The notes beneath the pieces are model-generated. The model was not told the origin of the DNA, made no database searches, and was given only the letters and a program-made list of their open reading frames with translations. This document shows positions 1-10,640 of a DNA stretch of 64,000 nucleotides, piece by piece. The translations under genes and the position numbers were made by a program. The DNA lies in NCBI RefSeq assembly GCF_034190915.1, contig NW_026947503.1, positions 19,438,532 to 19,502,531 on the forward strand. Reading direction: 5' to 3'. How positions within the stretch are numbered: the stretch's first letter is position 1; each line of letters opens with the position of its first letter. The DNA is from Cavia porcellus. Its lineage: Eukaryota > Chordata > Mammalia > Rodentia > Caviidae.

Positions 1-3000
1 ATTTGCAAACAATGTGAAATTAAAACCAATAATGATCAGAAGAGATAAAGAAGGTAACTACATACTTGTTAGGGGAAAACTTCAAGAGGAAGAGATAACT
101 ATGTTAAATATATATATGCATCAAATTCCAGAGCACCCAGTTATATAAAACAAGTATTAACAGAAATGAAAAATCAAATTATCAGTAACACAATTGTAAC
201 AGGAGAACTTAACACACCATTGACACCAAGGGCCAGATCAACCAGACAGAAAATTAGCAAAGAAATAACAGAACTGAATCACACATGTGAAAAAATGGAC
301 TTGATAGACATATACAGAGTGTCCCATCCAACAACATCAGAATACATTCTTCTCAGCAGTACATGGGTCATTCTCTAAAATAGACCATATATTAGCTCAC
401 ATAACATATTTAAATAAATTCAAAAGAGTTGAAATTATGCCTTGCATGTTATAAGACCATAGAGCGTTGAAATTAGAAATTAATGATAAAAGATACTGCA
501 AAAATCCCACAAATATATAGAAACTGAACAACACACTCTTGAGTCATCAGTGGGTCCCAGGGGAAATTAAAGAAGAAATTGAACAATGCCTACAAGAAAA
601 TGAAAATAGAAATACAACTTACTGGAATCTGTGGGATGTAATGAAATCTGTCCTCAGAGGAAAATTTATTGTACTGAGTTCCCACATCAGGAAAACAAAA
701 CGAATACAAATAAATAACCTGAAGCTACACCTCCAACAGCTAGAAAAAGAAGAGCAAGTAAAGCCCAAAGCCAGAAGAACAGAGGAAAAATCAGAGCAGA
801 AATCAATGCAATAGAGATTAAGAAAATAATCCAGTGAATCATTGCATCAAAGAGTTGGTTTTGAAAGAATACATAAAATTTTTAAGCCCCTAGTCAACCT
901 TACTAAAAAAAGGGGGACAAAAGCTCAAAGTCATGCAATAAGAAATAAAAAAGATGAAATCACTACAGACTCTGTAGAAATACAGAAGATCATCAAAACC
1001 TATTTTGAAAACCTCTACTCTCAAAGGTTTGATAACACAGAAAAAATAAATAGATTCTTAGAAACATGAAGTACCAAAGCTAGGTCAAGAGGATGTAAAA
1101 CTGCTGAATAACCCAATTTCTATTAAAGAAATTGAAAATGTAATTAAGTCCTTACCTACAAAGAAGAGTCCAGGCCCAGATGGATTCACTGCAGAATTCT
1201 ACAGGAAACACAGAGAAGACTTAATGCCAATACTCCTCAAACTCTTCAATGAAATTGAAAGAGAAGCAATCCTTCCTAAATGATTCCTGGAAGCAAATAT
1301 TACTCTAGCACCAAAACCTGAGAAAGACCCAACTAAAAAAGAGAACTATAGACCAATCTCTGTAATAAACACAGATGCAAAACTCCTCAATAAAATATTG
1401 GCAAATAGGATGCAGCAAATCATCAAAAAGATTATACACCATGACCAAGTGGGATTCACCACAGGCATTCAGGGATGGTTCAATATACATAAATCAATAA
1501 ATGTACTTCACCATATCAATAAGCCAAAAGCAAGAATCACATGATCATTTCTATAGATGCAGAAAAAGCTTTCCATAACTTTACAGAATTTTACAGAGCT
1601 TTTTGAGAACTTTACAGAAAATTGGAATAGATGGTCTTTACCTCAATATGATAAAGGCCATCTACAACAAGCCAACAGCCAGTATCATACTAGATGGCCA
1701 AAAATTGAAGGCCTTTACTTTAAAATCAGACACAAGACAAGGATATCCTTTATCACCACTCCTATCTAATATAGAACTGGAAATACTAGCTAGAGCAATT
1801 AGACAAGAGAAACAAAAGATGTAAAGATAGGAAAAGAATTTAAATTATCATTCTTTACAGGTGACATGATACTCTACACAGAAGACCCCCTAAACTCCAT
1901 TGAAAGACTCTCAGATCTAAGAATGAATTCAGTAATGTAGCTGGATACAAAAATCAATACTCAAAAATCAATAGCATTCCTATATACTAACAACAAAATC
2001 ACAGAAAGAGAAATAAGAGAAGCCACACCCTTCACACTAGCAACCAAAAAAATGAAATATTTAGGAATTGCTCTTATGAAAGAAGTGAAAGACCTCTACA
2101 GGGAAAATTATAATACACTAAAAAAGAAACTGAAAATGATCTCAGAAAATGGAAAGGCATCCCTTGCTCATGGATAGGAAGAATAAATATTTTGAAAATG
2201 GCCATTCTCCCAAAACTCTTACACAGATTCAATGCAATCCCAATAAAAATAACATCAACATACCTCATAGATCTAGAGAAATCATTCCTAAAATTCATCT
2301 CGAACCAGAAGAGTCCTAGAATAGCAAAGACTGTTCTAAGCAACAAAGGCAAGGCAGGAGGCATCACAATCCCTGACTTGAAGTTATACTACAAAGCAAT
2401 CATAGTAAAATCAACATGGTACTGGAATCAAAACAGAGCCAAAGATCAATGGAATAGAATAGAAGATACAACCACAACTACAAACACACTCAACCACCTT
2501 ATCTTTGATAAAGGAACCAAACAGGTTCACTGGAAGAACAACAGTCTCTTTAATAAATGGTGCTGGAAAAACTGACTCTCCATATGCTGAAAACTAAAAC
2601 TAGACCGATGCCTATCACCATGTATTAAATTAAAATCTAAATGGATCAAAGATTTGAATATTAAAACAGAAACACTAAATCTATTGGAAGACAAATTGGG
2701 TAGAAACCTTGAAGACATAGGGGGAGGTAGAGAATTCATGAAGAGGACTCAAACCTCATGGGAAATACTTCCCAAAATCAGTAACTGGGATCACCTCTTA
2801 TTAAAAAGTTTCTGCACATCAAAAGAAATCTCCAGCATAGTGAAAAGAAAACCCACAAACTGGGAAAAAATCTTAGTGAACTCTCCCTCAGACAAAGGAC
2901 TTCTGTCTAAAACATATAAAGAATTTTTAAAAATCAGACCCCCAAAATTCCAAAATCCAATCCAAAAATGGGCTCTGAGATGAATACACACTTCTCAGAT

Positions 3001-4150
3001 CAAGAAATACAAATGGAAAATAAATACATGAAAAAAAAATTTCATCATCATTACTCATTAGAGAAATGCAAATTAAAACCACACTGAGATTCCATCTCAC
3101 TCCAGAAAGAATGGCCAGGATCAAGAAAACCACCAACAAATGCCGGAGAGGCTCTGGAGTAAAATGAACTCTCCTGAACTGGTGGGAATGTAGACTTGTG
3201 TAACCATTGTGGAGGTCAGTCTGGAGATTTCTCAAAAAGCTGGGATTGGAAGTTTCATTTGTTCCAGCTATCCCACTTCTAGACGTATTTCCAGAAGAAC
3301 TGAAATCGTCATACCACAGTGATATATGTGCTCTCATGTTTATAGCAGCACAATTTGTAATAGCCAGATCTTGGAAACAACCTAATTGTCCAACAACTGA
3401 GGAATAGATAAAAAATTGTGGTATTTTTATACAATGCAGTACTACTCAGCTATAAAGAAGGATCACATTGAGATATTTATAAATAAATGGACACACCTTG
3501 AGACCATACTCATAAGTGAAAAAATCAAACACACATGTATTAATACTGAATAGTTTCCCTATTGTAAGAAATGATTCAAATATATAAAAGTATGTGTTAA
3601 TAATGATTCTCCATTATGTGTCTTTGAAGCCTTATTAAGTTTTCACTCATTAATTGGAATGGCTTCATTCTGGGCCGTTTGGTATTATTGCCTGTGAGGT
3701 TATGAACAGCTATTTTGAAGAAAACAAGACATTATAATAGCTAGTGCTGATTTAATATCATCTTGTTTTAAAATCCCACCAAACTGTTGTTCTTCTGTCT
3801 CCTTTGGATTTATCATGTTGTATCTTACTGGATTTTATTATATGTGATATTATAAACAAAAATTTTTACAGGCAAAGAGATAATATAGAAACCATTGTTC
3901 ATTTTCCGTTAGGTGGTTCTAAATACCCTGTAATACTTTCATCCCCTTGAATGGTTTCACACTGCTTGATATGTTTGATGCCACAGTATACAAAGTTATA
4001 CTCAAATATTTCAAGGAAATAGACACTATGGTAACTACTATAAAGTCGGGTTATCCTGTGGTAAAGCACTAGGTTGCTGAAATTGTTATGCTTTGACCTG
4101 TATTGTTATGTTGTTATGTCCTCTTTTATCTCAATCTCCCCTTTTTTAAA
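1..4150 (+). mobile_element. L1 LINE copy A: decayed ORF2 plus 3' UTR, cut by window start
   Basis: Conceptual translation in shifting frames follows an L1 ORF2 protein. The C-terminal endonuclease part lies near 166-480 (a GELNTPLTP stretch corresponds to the GDFNT motif). Linker and reverse transcriptase follow from about 540 to 2200, and the C-terminal domain from 2200 to 3480. It is dead: frames break repeatedly, and the RT catalytic motif expected as FADD reads FTGD near 1855. The 3' UTR (about 3540-4150) matches the 3' UTR of the L1 at 55825-60711 and ends in an A/T-rich tail. The 5' end lies outside the window, so no target-site duplication can be defined. Relative to this copy, the 55.8-kb L1 lacks about 1 kb of ORF2 (positions 670-1675 here). 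Confidence 0.93.
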
Positions 4151-4199
4151 AAAAATTATTTATTTATTTATTAATATTTTATTAAGGGAAAATTATAAA

Positions 4200-4966
4200 A
4201 ATTAGGATGTGTTATAGTAACTTTTCTGATTTCCTATTAACTTGATTTGAAGCCCTGTATTGCTCCCACCATCTTCTCTTGACTGATTTTACTCTGCACT
4301 GTTCTGTTTGATAGTATCAAGTTTGAGGGTATAGGCAACTACTTTGAAGGCAGTAAGATTCACTATGACGCCCATTCTGGTTTGACCATTATCTTCTTTT
4401 GAAGTCCTGTAATGTTTCCAATGTTTAGGTTTTATTGGTTTTATTCTGTACTGTTTTGTTCAATTTTATTATACCTAGTGATATAGGCAATTCTTTTTAA
4501 GGTAGCAAGAGGCATTATGTTAACCATTGTTGATTACCTTGTATTTTGTCTTTGCATCATGTACTATGTCCACCCTTTATTTTGACTAACTGCTTTGTTT
4601 TGTCATATTTGGTTTTATTCTCTTCCAAAAAAAGTAATAAGAACTATGGGAGTAATAAAACCCAAAATGTGTAAATTTTGTTGTAAAAAAGAGAGGGGAA
4701 AAAAGTGCTCTAAAGGATACAACTGCAAGTGCGCATAGATGTGTGATGATAGATGACCATATTACTAAGTTTTTGTTGGATCATTGAAGACAACTGTGTG
4801 GAGTCTCACTGTTTGAATGTCCACTTTGTATGCTTTAATCCTGTAACTGAACAACTATTTCTAAGATGACAATATGTAATCTATTATCTAGTGATTTCTT
4901 ACTTTTTTTAAAATTCTGTGTTACTTGTACCCTTATACTGTTTTGTTTTTTTTTTCTCCTTTAAAT
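4200..4966 (+). mobile_element. L1/HAL1 3' UTR fragment
   Basis: This stretch aligns by eye with the 3' UTR of the HAL1-like element at 54110-54935. Shared blocks include GATAGTATCAAG, the CATTCTGGTTTGA block, and the distal block with TAAGTTTTTGTTGGAT followed by TCTCACTGTTTGAAT. It contains tandem diverged modules of about 145 bp. No coding capacity. It sits between L1 copy A and L1 copy B, so it is a separate 3' fragment or part of a rearranged copy. Confidence 0.75.
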
Positions 4967-6299
4967 ATAAAAGTAATATTAAGGAACTAGGAAATAACAA
5001 TTCAGTGGCTGCAAGATGAGGCAAAGAAAAATAATTTAAGAATGATAGCTGTCAGCAAAAGCAGGAGTCAACATAAACAACATAAAATGGCTATTTACAG
5101 AAGTAATAGCAGAAAACTTCCCAAACATAGGGAAATGTCCTGGCATATAGATAAGCGAGGCATATAGGATAAAATAAATCTACACCCTCATAACATAATC
5201 AAGATCCCAGAAATCAGCACAAGAACGGAATATTAAAGGCTATTAGAGAAAACAAGCAGATCGTCTATTAAGGAAAACCTATCAGAATCATGTCAGACTT
5301 CTCAACACAAACCATCAAATCAAAAACAACTTTGAGTGAAATACTTAAAATCTTGAAAAAAAAAATCTTCTGACCCAGATCTACCTTACAAAACTACCTT
5401 TCAAAATTGATGGAAAAATAATGTTTCCATGGTAAAGAACAACTGAAGGAATTCATGACCACCAACCTAACCCTACAGAGAGTGCTGAAGGATATTCTAG
5501 AGAGAGACAAAAATGACCATAGCTCCAGAAACAGCAACAGAGGAGAATCATCAAACAGGTCAGACATGGAATGAAGGAGAAAATTGGGGGGATAACAGCA
5601 AGAAGATAGCATGCATAGATGAGCCAATGTGTGCTGGTGGTAAACATGTATGTGGCTGGCCTCAATGTACCAATAAAAAGAAACACAGAGAAAAGGGATC
5701 ATGTAACAAGATCCATCAATATGCTGTATGTAAGAACACATTTGACTTGAAAGGAAATGCAAAAACTGAAAGCCAAAGGAAAGAAAACAATGGTCCATGT
5801 TACTGGGAACCAGAAAAAAGCAGGAATACCTTGCCCATCAACCAGAGAATGGATAATAAGTATATGGTAGTTTTATACAATGGAAAATGTCTCAGCTATA
5901 AGGAAGGATAACCTCAAGGCTCTTGTAGGTAGATGGGTGCAACTTAAGATCATGCTCATTGGTGAAATGGCTTGGACTCATAAGGATGAACATCGTGTTA
6001 TCTCCCTAGCATAAAAAAAAACTGAAGGAATTGGTGGGATGCAAATGTACAGTAGATACTGTGAAAGTTGAAAGGGAAAGAAATATCTAAAAAGGGAAAG
6101 TGATAACCATTATTAATTTCCTATTTATATCAGTTTCATTGTTTTGGTAGGTTTGATTTCATTCTGTCTTTTTTTTTATTATGTCTGGTGATATGGACAG
6201 CTATTTTGAAGAGTACAAGAGACATTGTGGTAGCCATTGTTGATTTCCTATTATCTTGATTTGAAGTTCTGTATCACTTGCCTTGTTCTGTTTTGTTGG

Positions 6300-6336
6300 G
6301 TTTTGGTTTGGTTTGGTTTGGTCTGGTTTGGTTCAT
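6300..6336 (+). repeat. (GGTTT)n-like simple repeat
   Basis: GTTTTGG/TTTGG units repeat with one interruption, directly abutting the ID-like SINE. On the SINE strand it corresponds to its A-rich tail. Confidence 0.75.
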
Positions 6337-6412
6337 TTTTTGGTACCAGGGATCAAACTCATGACTGCCTGCTTGCAAGTCTGGTGCAGATGCAGCTGAG
6401 CTAAATCCCCAC
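6333..6412 (-). mobile_element. ID-like (tRNA-derived) SINE
   Basis: The minus strand begins GGGGTGGGGATTTAGCTCAG (pol III A box, TAGCTCAG). It continues through a B-box-like GTTTGATCCC into a CCAAA/A-rich tail, the organisation of tRNA-Ala-derived rodent ID elements. It is inserted in the 3' UTR of L1 copy B. It is a SINE, not a functional tRNA gene. Confidence 0.75.
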
Positions 6413-6499
6413 CCCCTTTTTTTGCATTGTTCTGTTTTTAATTGGCTCTATTCTGTTCCATTTTGTCCAGTTTTATTTTCTTTGAAATAAAACATCACA

Positions 6500-7330
6500 A
6501 GGTGTATGAGGTGTGATCAATGCCTACAGTGCATGTTCAAACAACAATGTTTAAAGTGCATTGCAGGAAAAAGACATATTGTCATTAATTTCCCCCCGAA
6601 GGGCTGCTCTTCACCTCCTAACACTGCTCTCACTGTCCTTCCCACTTCCCATGTATCTGTATGCCTCATTTATCTGTATGTGAAATTCTTTTTCTCTACC
6701 AGGAAAACTTTCGGTCATGATGTCTGTGAACATTTTTTTAATGTCCGTTGTGATATTTCCTGCTTGTTCATTGACCCCAATTAATCATAAGGTATTCATT
6801 CTTCTTTGTTTCATCTAGCAGATGCTGTGTTGATTTCTTATAGTCACTTGCTATTTTTGAGAACTATTTCTTTTCCTGGTTGCTAACTGCAAGCTTGTCT
6901 TCAGTATCTGAGATTCTGTCCTCACACTGGACTAATTTGCTTTGAATACTTTAAATGGAGTGTTTATTCTCTTGAATATCTGCTTGAATCTGCTTTATGT
7001 ATTCTATTTTTTTTCCTTTGCTGATCTTCCATAATTTTGTTAAGTCCTTCTATTTTTTTTGTCTGTGTCTTCCTTAACATCACTAAGTAAGGGGTGTATT
7101 TTGATAATGTCTGTAGTTATCTGAGAGATTATTTCTGATTTCATTTTTTCCAGAGCCTGATTGAATTGCTTTGTTTTTTCTGCTTCTGAGAGACCTAGTG
7201 GAGGGCTTTCAGAATATCCCATCTCATTGCTCCCTGAATTTGTTTTTAGTGAATTGGATGTCTCGGTTGTGTCTTCTTATTTTATTGTCTCTCTTTTTTT
7301 AGTTTAATTCCTGTGGTGATGCTTGTAAGT
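6500..7330 (-). mobile_element. L1/HAL1 fragment: ORF1 N-terminal and middle part
   Basis: The minus-strand frame at 7040-7222 contains KMKSEIISQI and SDVKEDTDKK, matching the coiled-coil part of ORF1 in the 55.8-kb L1 (EFKLEIISQI, NVSKEDTVKK). After frame breaks the match resumes at 6640-6760 with IKKMFTDIM and INEAYR, corresponding to IKKIFRGVI and ISEANR. The element is truncated at both ends and has internal frame breaks. It runs opposite to the L1 copies on its left. Confidence 0.8.
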
Positions 7331-7439
7331 TGCCTAGATGGGTTGCTTTATTGTTAGTATTCAGGACCTTTAGGTGATGATTACTTCTCTGAGGTAACTT
7401 CAAGGTGTAGCTGATAGAGTTATTTCCAAAAGATGAAAA

Positions 7440-8157
7440 ATATTAACAAAAGATGAGAAATATAAAATAAAAAGCGGCCTTTATTCTGAGAACACGGAGA
7501 GAGATGACTGGCACCCCCACCGCTGGCGTCCGGTGATCTCTCTGGTGGACACGTGGCGTGGGGGCCTGTAAATAGCCTCGGTTTGGGGTGGAACCTAAGG
7601 CAGGCATTAGGGATACACAGGTAGCCCATTGGTCCTAGGTTTGGTGCCATATGTAAATTCCCAGGGGCGGGAAGATGGCGTCACAGGTAACTTCCTAGGG
7701 GCAGGGCAAGATGGGGCTTCCTGCTTCCGGTTGTGGCTTTCCTGGCTACAGTGTCCTGTCTGGGCCCAAACCTTTCATATCCCGTCTTATGATTATTATT
7801 ATGAAAAGGGGCAAAGATTTCTCTCTTTATCTACTTCCTGCTGGCAAAGGGCGCTGTACTGGAGCCTAGGGGAGTTGACAGGATGAATGTTGATGACCAG
7901 GTAGACGCTGCTGCCAGGTGTTTTAGCCAAGACAACTTCACTGGTGAATGCATGTATGTCAGACTGGAAAAACAAAGAGACAAGATGTTATGAGGTGACA
8001 TGGCACTGTCATATTAAGGACCCAGGTGAGGTAGAAGGAAAGGTGCCTTTGATTTAGACATATCACTCTATCAGGACCATGTTGAGGTAGAAACATTTCC
8101 GCAGTAAGGCAGAATTCTGAAAATTAAACGTGGGGTTAGGAGGAGTGGAGTTATGAG
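7440..8157 (-). mobile_element. Endogenous retrovirus LTR-containing segment, left inverted arm
   Basis: Read on the minus strand this segment is colinear with 9763-10640 on the plus strand. Shared landmarks in order: CCTCTCATAACT, CAGAATTCTGCCTT, TCTCTTTGTTTTTCCAGTCT, CAGCAGGAAGTAG, CATAAGACGGGATATGAAAG, GGCTATTTA, CCCCCACGCCACGTGT, and AGAATAAAG near the 3' end. The AATAAA close to the end and the CACGTG and GC-rich stretch before it fit the U3-R part of an LTR. The exact U3 start was not fixed. No intact retroviral protein is encoded. The ERV family was not identified. Confidence 0.75.
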
Positions 8158-8720
8158 AGGTTCTGCGCCATACCCCGCCCACCGTAGCCACCCTAAAGCC
8201 GTCGCATTCACAGCGCACCCAGGTCTGGCGCGGCCCGTGAGCTTTTCAGACCAGAGCCCGCCTAACTTCACGCTGTGCCTCTCCCGCGGCCACAGCATAC
8301 TACTCGCCCTGCCCCACGCATGGGGCTCCGCGCAGCAAGCAAGCCATGCCTCTGACTGCCCCTGCCGCCGCGGCCACCCCCTCTGTAGCCCGCCTCGGCC
8401 GTCGCCCCGCCCCTCTGGGGGACCGAACGCGAGCCGCAGCTCCCATTGGCGCCAGGCGTCAACTGGGATCACCACTCAGGGCCTCCAAGCCCCACCCCCT
8501 TACGCAGTCGCAGCGAAACAACGTCATTTCCCTGCGCCGCTTAGCGCGTCACAGTAAGCCTCTGTTCTCTGCTTACGGTGTCCCGCGTTCGCCCTGCCCA
8601 CTCTACACATTCCTTGCCTGCCCACCCCTCCGCAGCACCGGGCACACAGGCTGCCACTGCTGCCCCACGACAACCAAACGCGCCGGGCACGTGCCACAGA
8701 TCTCAGTGTTTCAACCTGCC
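8150..8720. promoter_or_regulatory. CpG-rich island-like segment between inverted LTR arms
   Basis: This block is strikingly GC- and CpG-rich in an otherwise AT-rich window. On the minus strand it contains GGGGCGGGGC (Sp1/GC-box type), a CCAAT motif inside GCGCCAATGGGAG, and TGACGTTGT and GTGACGCGC (CRE/ATF-like). The features are promoter-like, reading toward lower coordinates. The open frames here on both strands (for example 8071-8475 minus, 8346-8879 plus) are what GC-rich DNA produces by chance, and I recognise no protein family in them. It could be ERV-internal sequence or captured host promoter DNA. I cannot say whether it is active. Confidence 0.45.
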
Positions 8721-9762
8721 TTTAACACTACACGTTTCCAAAGTCTCACGGCCCTGCCCAAACTTTTTTTGCAGTTCAGTTCCACTCAAGAAAGGCTGTT
8801 TTTTTTTCCTTTTTTTCTTACAGTTTTTGTTCACTATTGCTGGCCACCTGATAATTTTACCAACCTGCCTGCCTTATAATCTTAAATGCTAATATTAAAT
8901 TCCTACATACTTACTTAATTCTACTGTAGTCCAAATCCCAAGCAAAAAGGCAAAACTTGACCTTCAAACCTTATAGAGATCTTAATATGGTTTTTCATAT
9001 TTTTAACACTTGTGACACTTGGAGTTCTGAGACAGGTAAACCTACACAAGGTGGAGCTGCCTGCCCCCTCCATGGACCACGCTCAAATGCAGCAGAAGAT
9101 GCCCCATCCTGGCATTCTTTGAGACCTTACTCCAGGGCTACTAGACTGTCCTAGCCACCAGAGAGTGGGTAAGTCATCCTAAGTAATAGCCCTTACAGAA
9201 AATGTCGACACTGCCAGATTCGTCACCGACAGAAAATCACTGCTGGAGGCTGAGGGGGTTCAGGGCAACAACAGCCCCCTTTAAGGTGTCCATCTCAGAT
9301 TCCAAGTCGCACTACAGTCTCAGGTAAGATATTCTCTATATTTGTAGACATAGAGGCCATATATACAGGATTCTTCCTGAGTATTCAGGTTGCTATATTA
9401 AATCAATCTCTATGACATGGTATTGATGGTCAACCTATGCCATTTACAAACAGGCCCATTTTTATACAGGTCCCAGTCCTAAATCATAAAATGCTTTTAT
9501 TCCCTTTTAAACTGCCATTCTGGTTTCACATCACTCAGGCCCTAGATCTAACCATCCTTTTGATGCTCATCTCTGCCTTATGACTCACAGGTTGTCATGT
9601 TTTGTTGTCCAGTTTGATTCTTAATTTCTTACATTCTATTAATGATCATTTCTATAGCAGGAGTCCCTAACATGATTGCCTACAGACTCCAACATCATAT
9701 ATACCAGAGACAAGCCTTACCTACCTACCTTTTAACTTTTATGCTTTCATAAGGGGGAGTAA
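8721..9762. other. Remaining spacer between the ERV arms, unassigned
   Basis: This is AT-richer sequence with no recognised gene. The part nearest the right arm, about 9400-9762, may be ERV-internal DNA because it runs without a visible break into the right arm. I see no intact gag, pol or env frame. Confidence 0.4.
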
Positions 9763-10640
9763 ACACCTCTCATAACTTCACTCCTCCTAATCCCACGTTT
9801 ATTTTTCAGAATTCTGCCTTGCCACCTCAACGTCACCCTGATAAAATACCATCTCAAAACCAAAGTCACCTTCCTATCTACCTCACCTGAGTCCTTAAAT
9901 ATAATAGTGCCATGTCTCCTAATAACATTATGTCTCTTTGTTTTTCCAGTCTGACACACGTACATTCACCAGTAAAGTTGTCCTGGCTAAAACACCTGGC
10001 ATCAGTGTCTACCTGGGCATCAACCTTCATCCCGTCAAACTCCCCTAGACCCCCAATACAGCGCCCTCAGCCAGCAGGAAGTAGTTACAGAGAGAGATCT
10101 TCGCCCCTTTTCCTAATAACCATAAGACGGGATATGAAAGAGTTGCTGGCTCAGACCGAACACTGTAACCAGGAAAGGCTGCAGCTAAACTCCTCCCCCC
10201 CCACCTCCTATAGACTTGACTGTAACCCTATATCCCCATCCTTAAGAACCTGTGCACCAATGGGATATCTGTGCATCTCTAGTGGCCTTAGGGCGCTGCC
10301 CTAAGCTTAGGCTATTTAGATTCCCCCACGCCACGTGTCTGAGAGAGTTCGCCAGAGAGAGAGTTCACCAGAGAGAGAGAGATTGCCAAAGGGAGATCGC
10401 CGGATTCCAGAGGCCAGCGCGCCAGTCTCCTCTCCCCGTGTTCCCGGAGAGACCACCGGCCCCGGGTGCAGCAGAGATGCTGCGCCCCGGGGCCGGCGGA
10501 GGGGGGCCCCCTCCCCGCATTCCCAGAATAAAGCCACCGCTGCTCACTACTTTCATGGCCATCCACTCCATTCCTCCCACGGACTTCGACCCCTCTCTCC
10601 CTCTCTCTCCTCCTCCCCCTTCTCTCAGACCTAACAGTAG
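9763..10640 (+). mobile_element. Endogenous retrovirus LTR-containing segment, right inverted arm
   Basis: This is the plus-strand counterpart of 7440-8157, transcriptionally divergent from it. It differs by point changes and by extra GAGA-rich and G/C-rich sequence around 10330-10510. The LTR-like end shows CCCCCACGCCACGTGTC, then AGAATAAAGCCACC (AATAAA signal at about 10526), then a C/T-rich R-U5-like tract ending CCTAACA near 10640. Frames at 9912-10304 and 10252-10773 are not convincing genes. The family was not identified. Confidence 0.75.

Larger units (their letters stand above)
4967..6500 (+). mobile_element. L1 LINE copy B, internally deleted
   Basis: It begins inside ORF1 (matching the 55.8-kb L1 from about 56783) and runs through the ORF1 C-terminal half to about 5505. 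It then continues into the beginning of ORF2: the stretch near 5690-5815 corresponds to the EN-domain sequence QYPTICCLQETHLTQ in the other copy. At about 5828 it jumps to the very end of ORF2 (the CCATCAAC...GAATGGATAA block) and then to the 3' UTR. About 2.3 kb of ORF2 is missing. The 132-codon frame at 5513-5911 spans this junction and is not a gene. The tail near 6485-6495 contains AATAAA. An ID-like SINE interrupts the 3' UTR. Confidence 0.85.

Noticed and set aside
5513..5911. 132-codon Cys/Lys-rich frame as a novel small protein
   Set aside because: It is a read-through of L1 copy B across an internal deletion junction in a shifted frame, with L1 homology on both sides.
6333..6412. Possible tRNA gene (A-box TAGCTCAG)
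   Set aside because: It lacks a foldable cloverleaf and has an A-rich tail. It is an ID-like SINE inserted in an L1.
8071..8892. Several 100-177-codon frames on both strands as possible genes
   Set aside because: They coincide with GC-rich, CpG-dense DNA where stops are rare on all frames. Composition is Pro/Arg/Ala-biased with no domain, and frames on opposite strands conflict.
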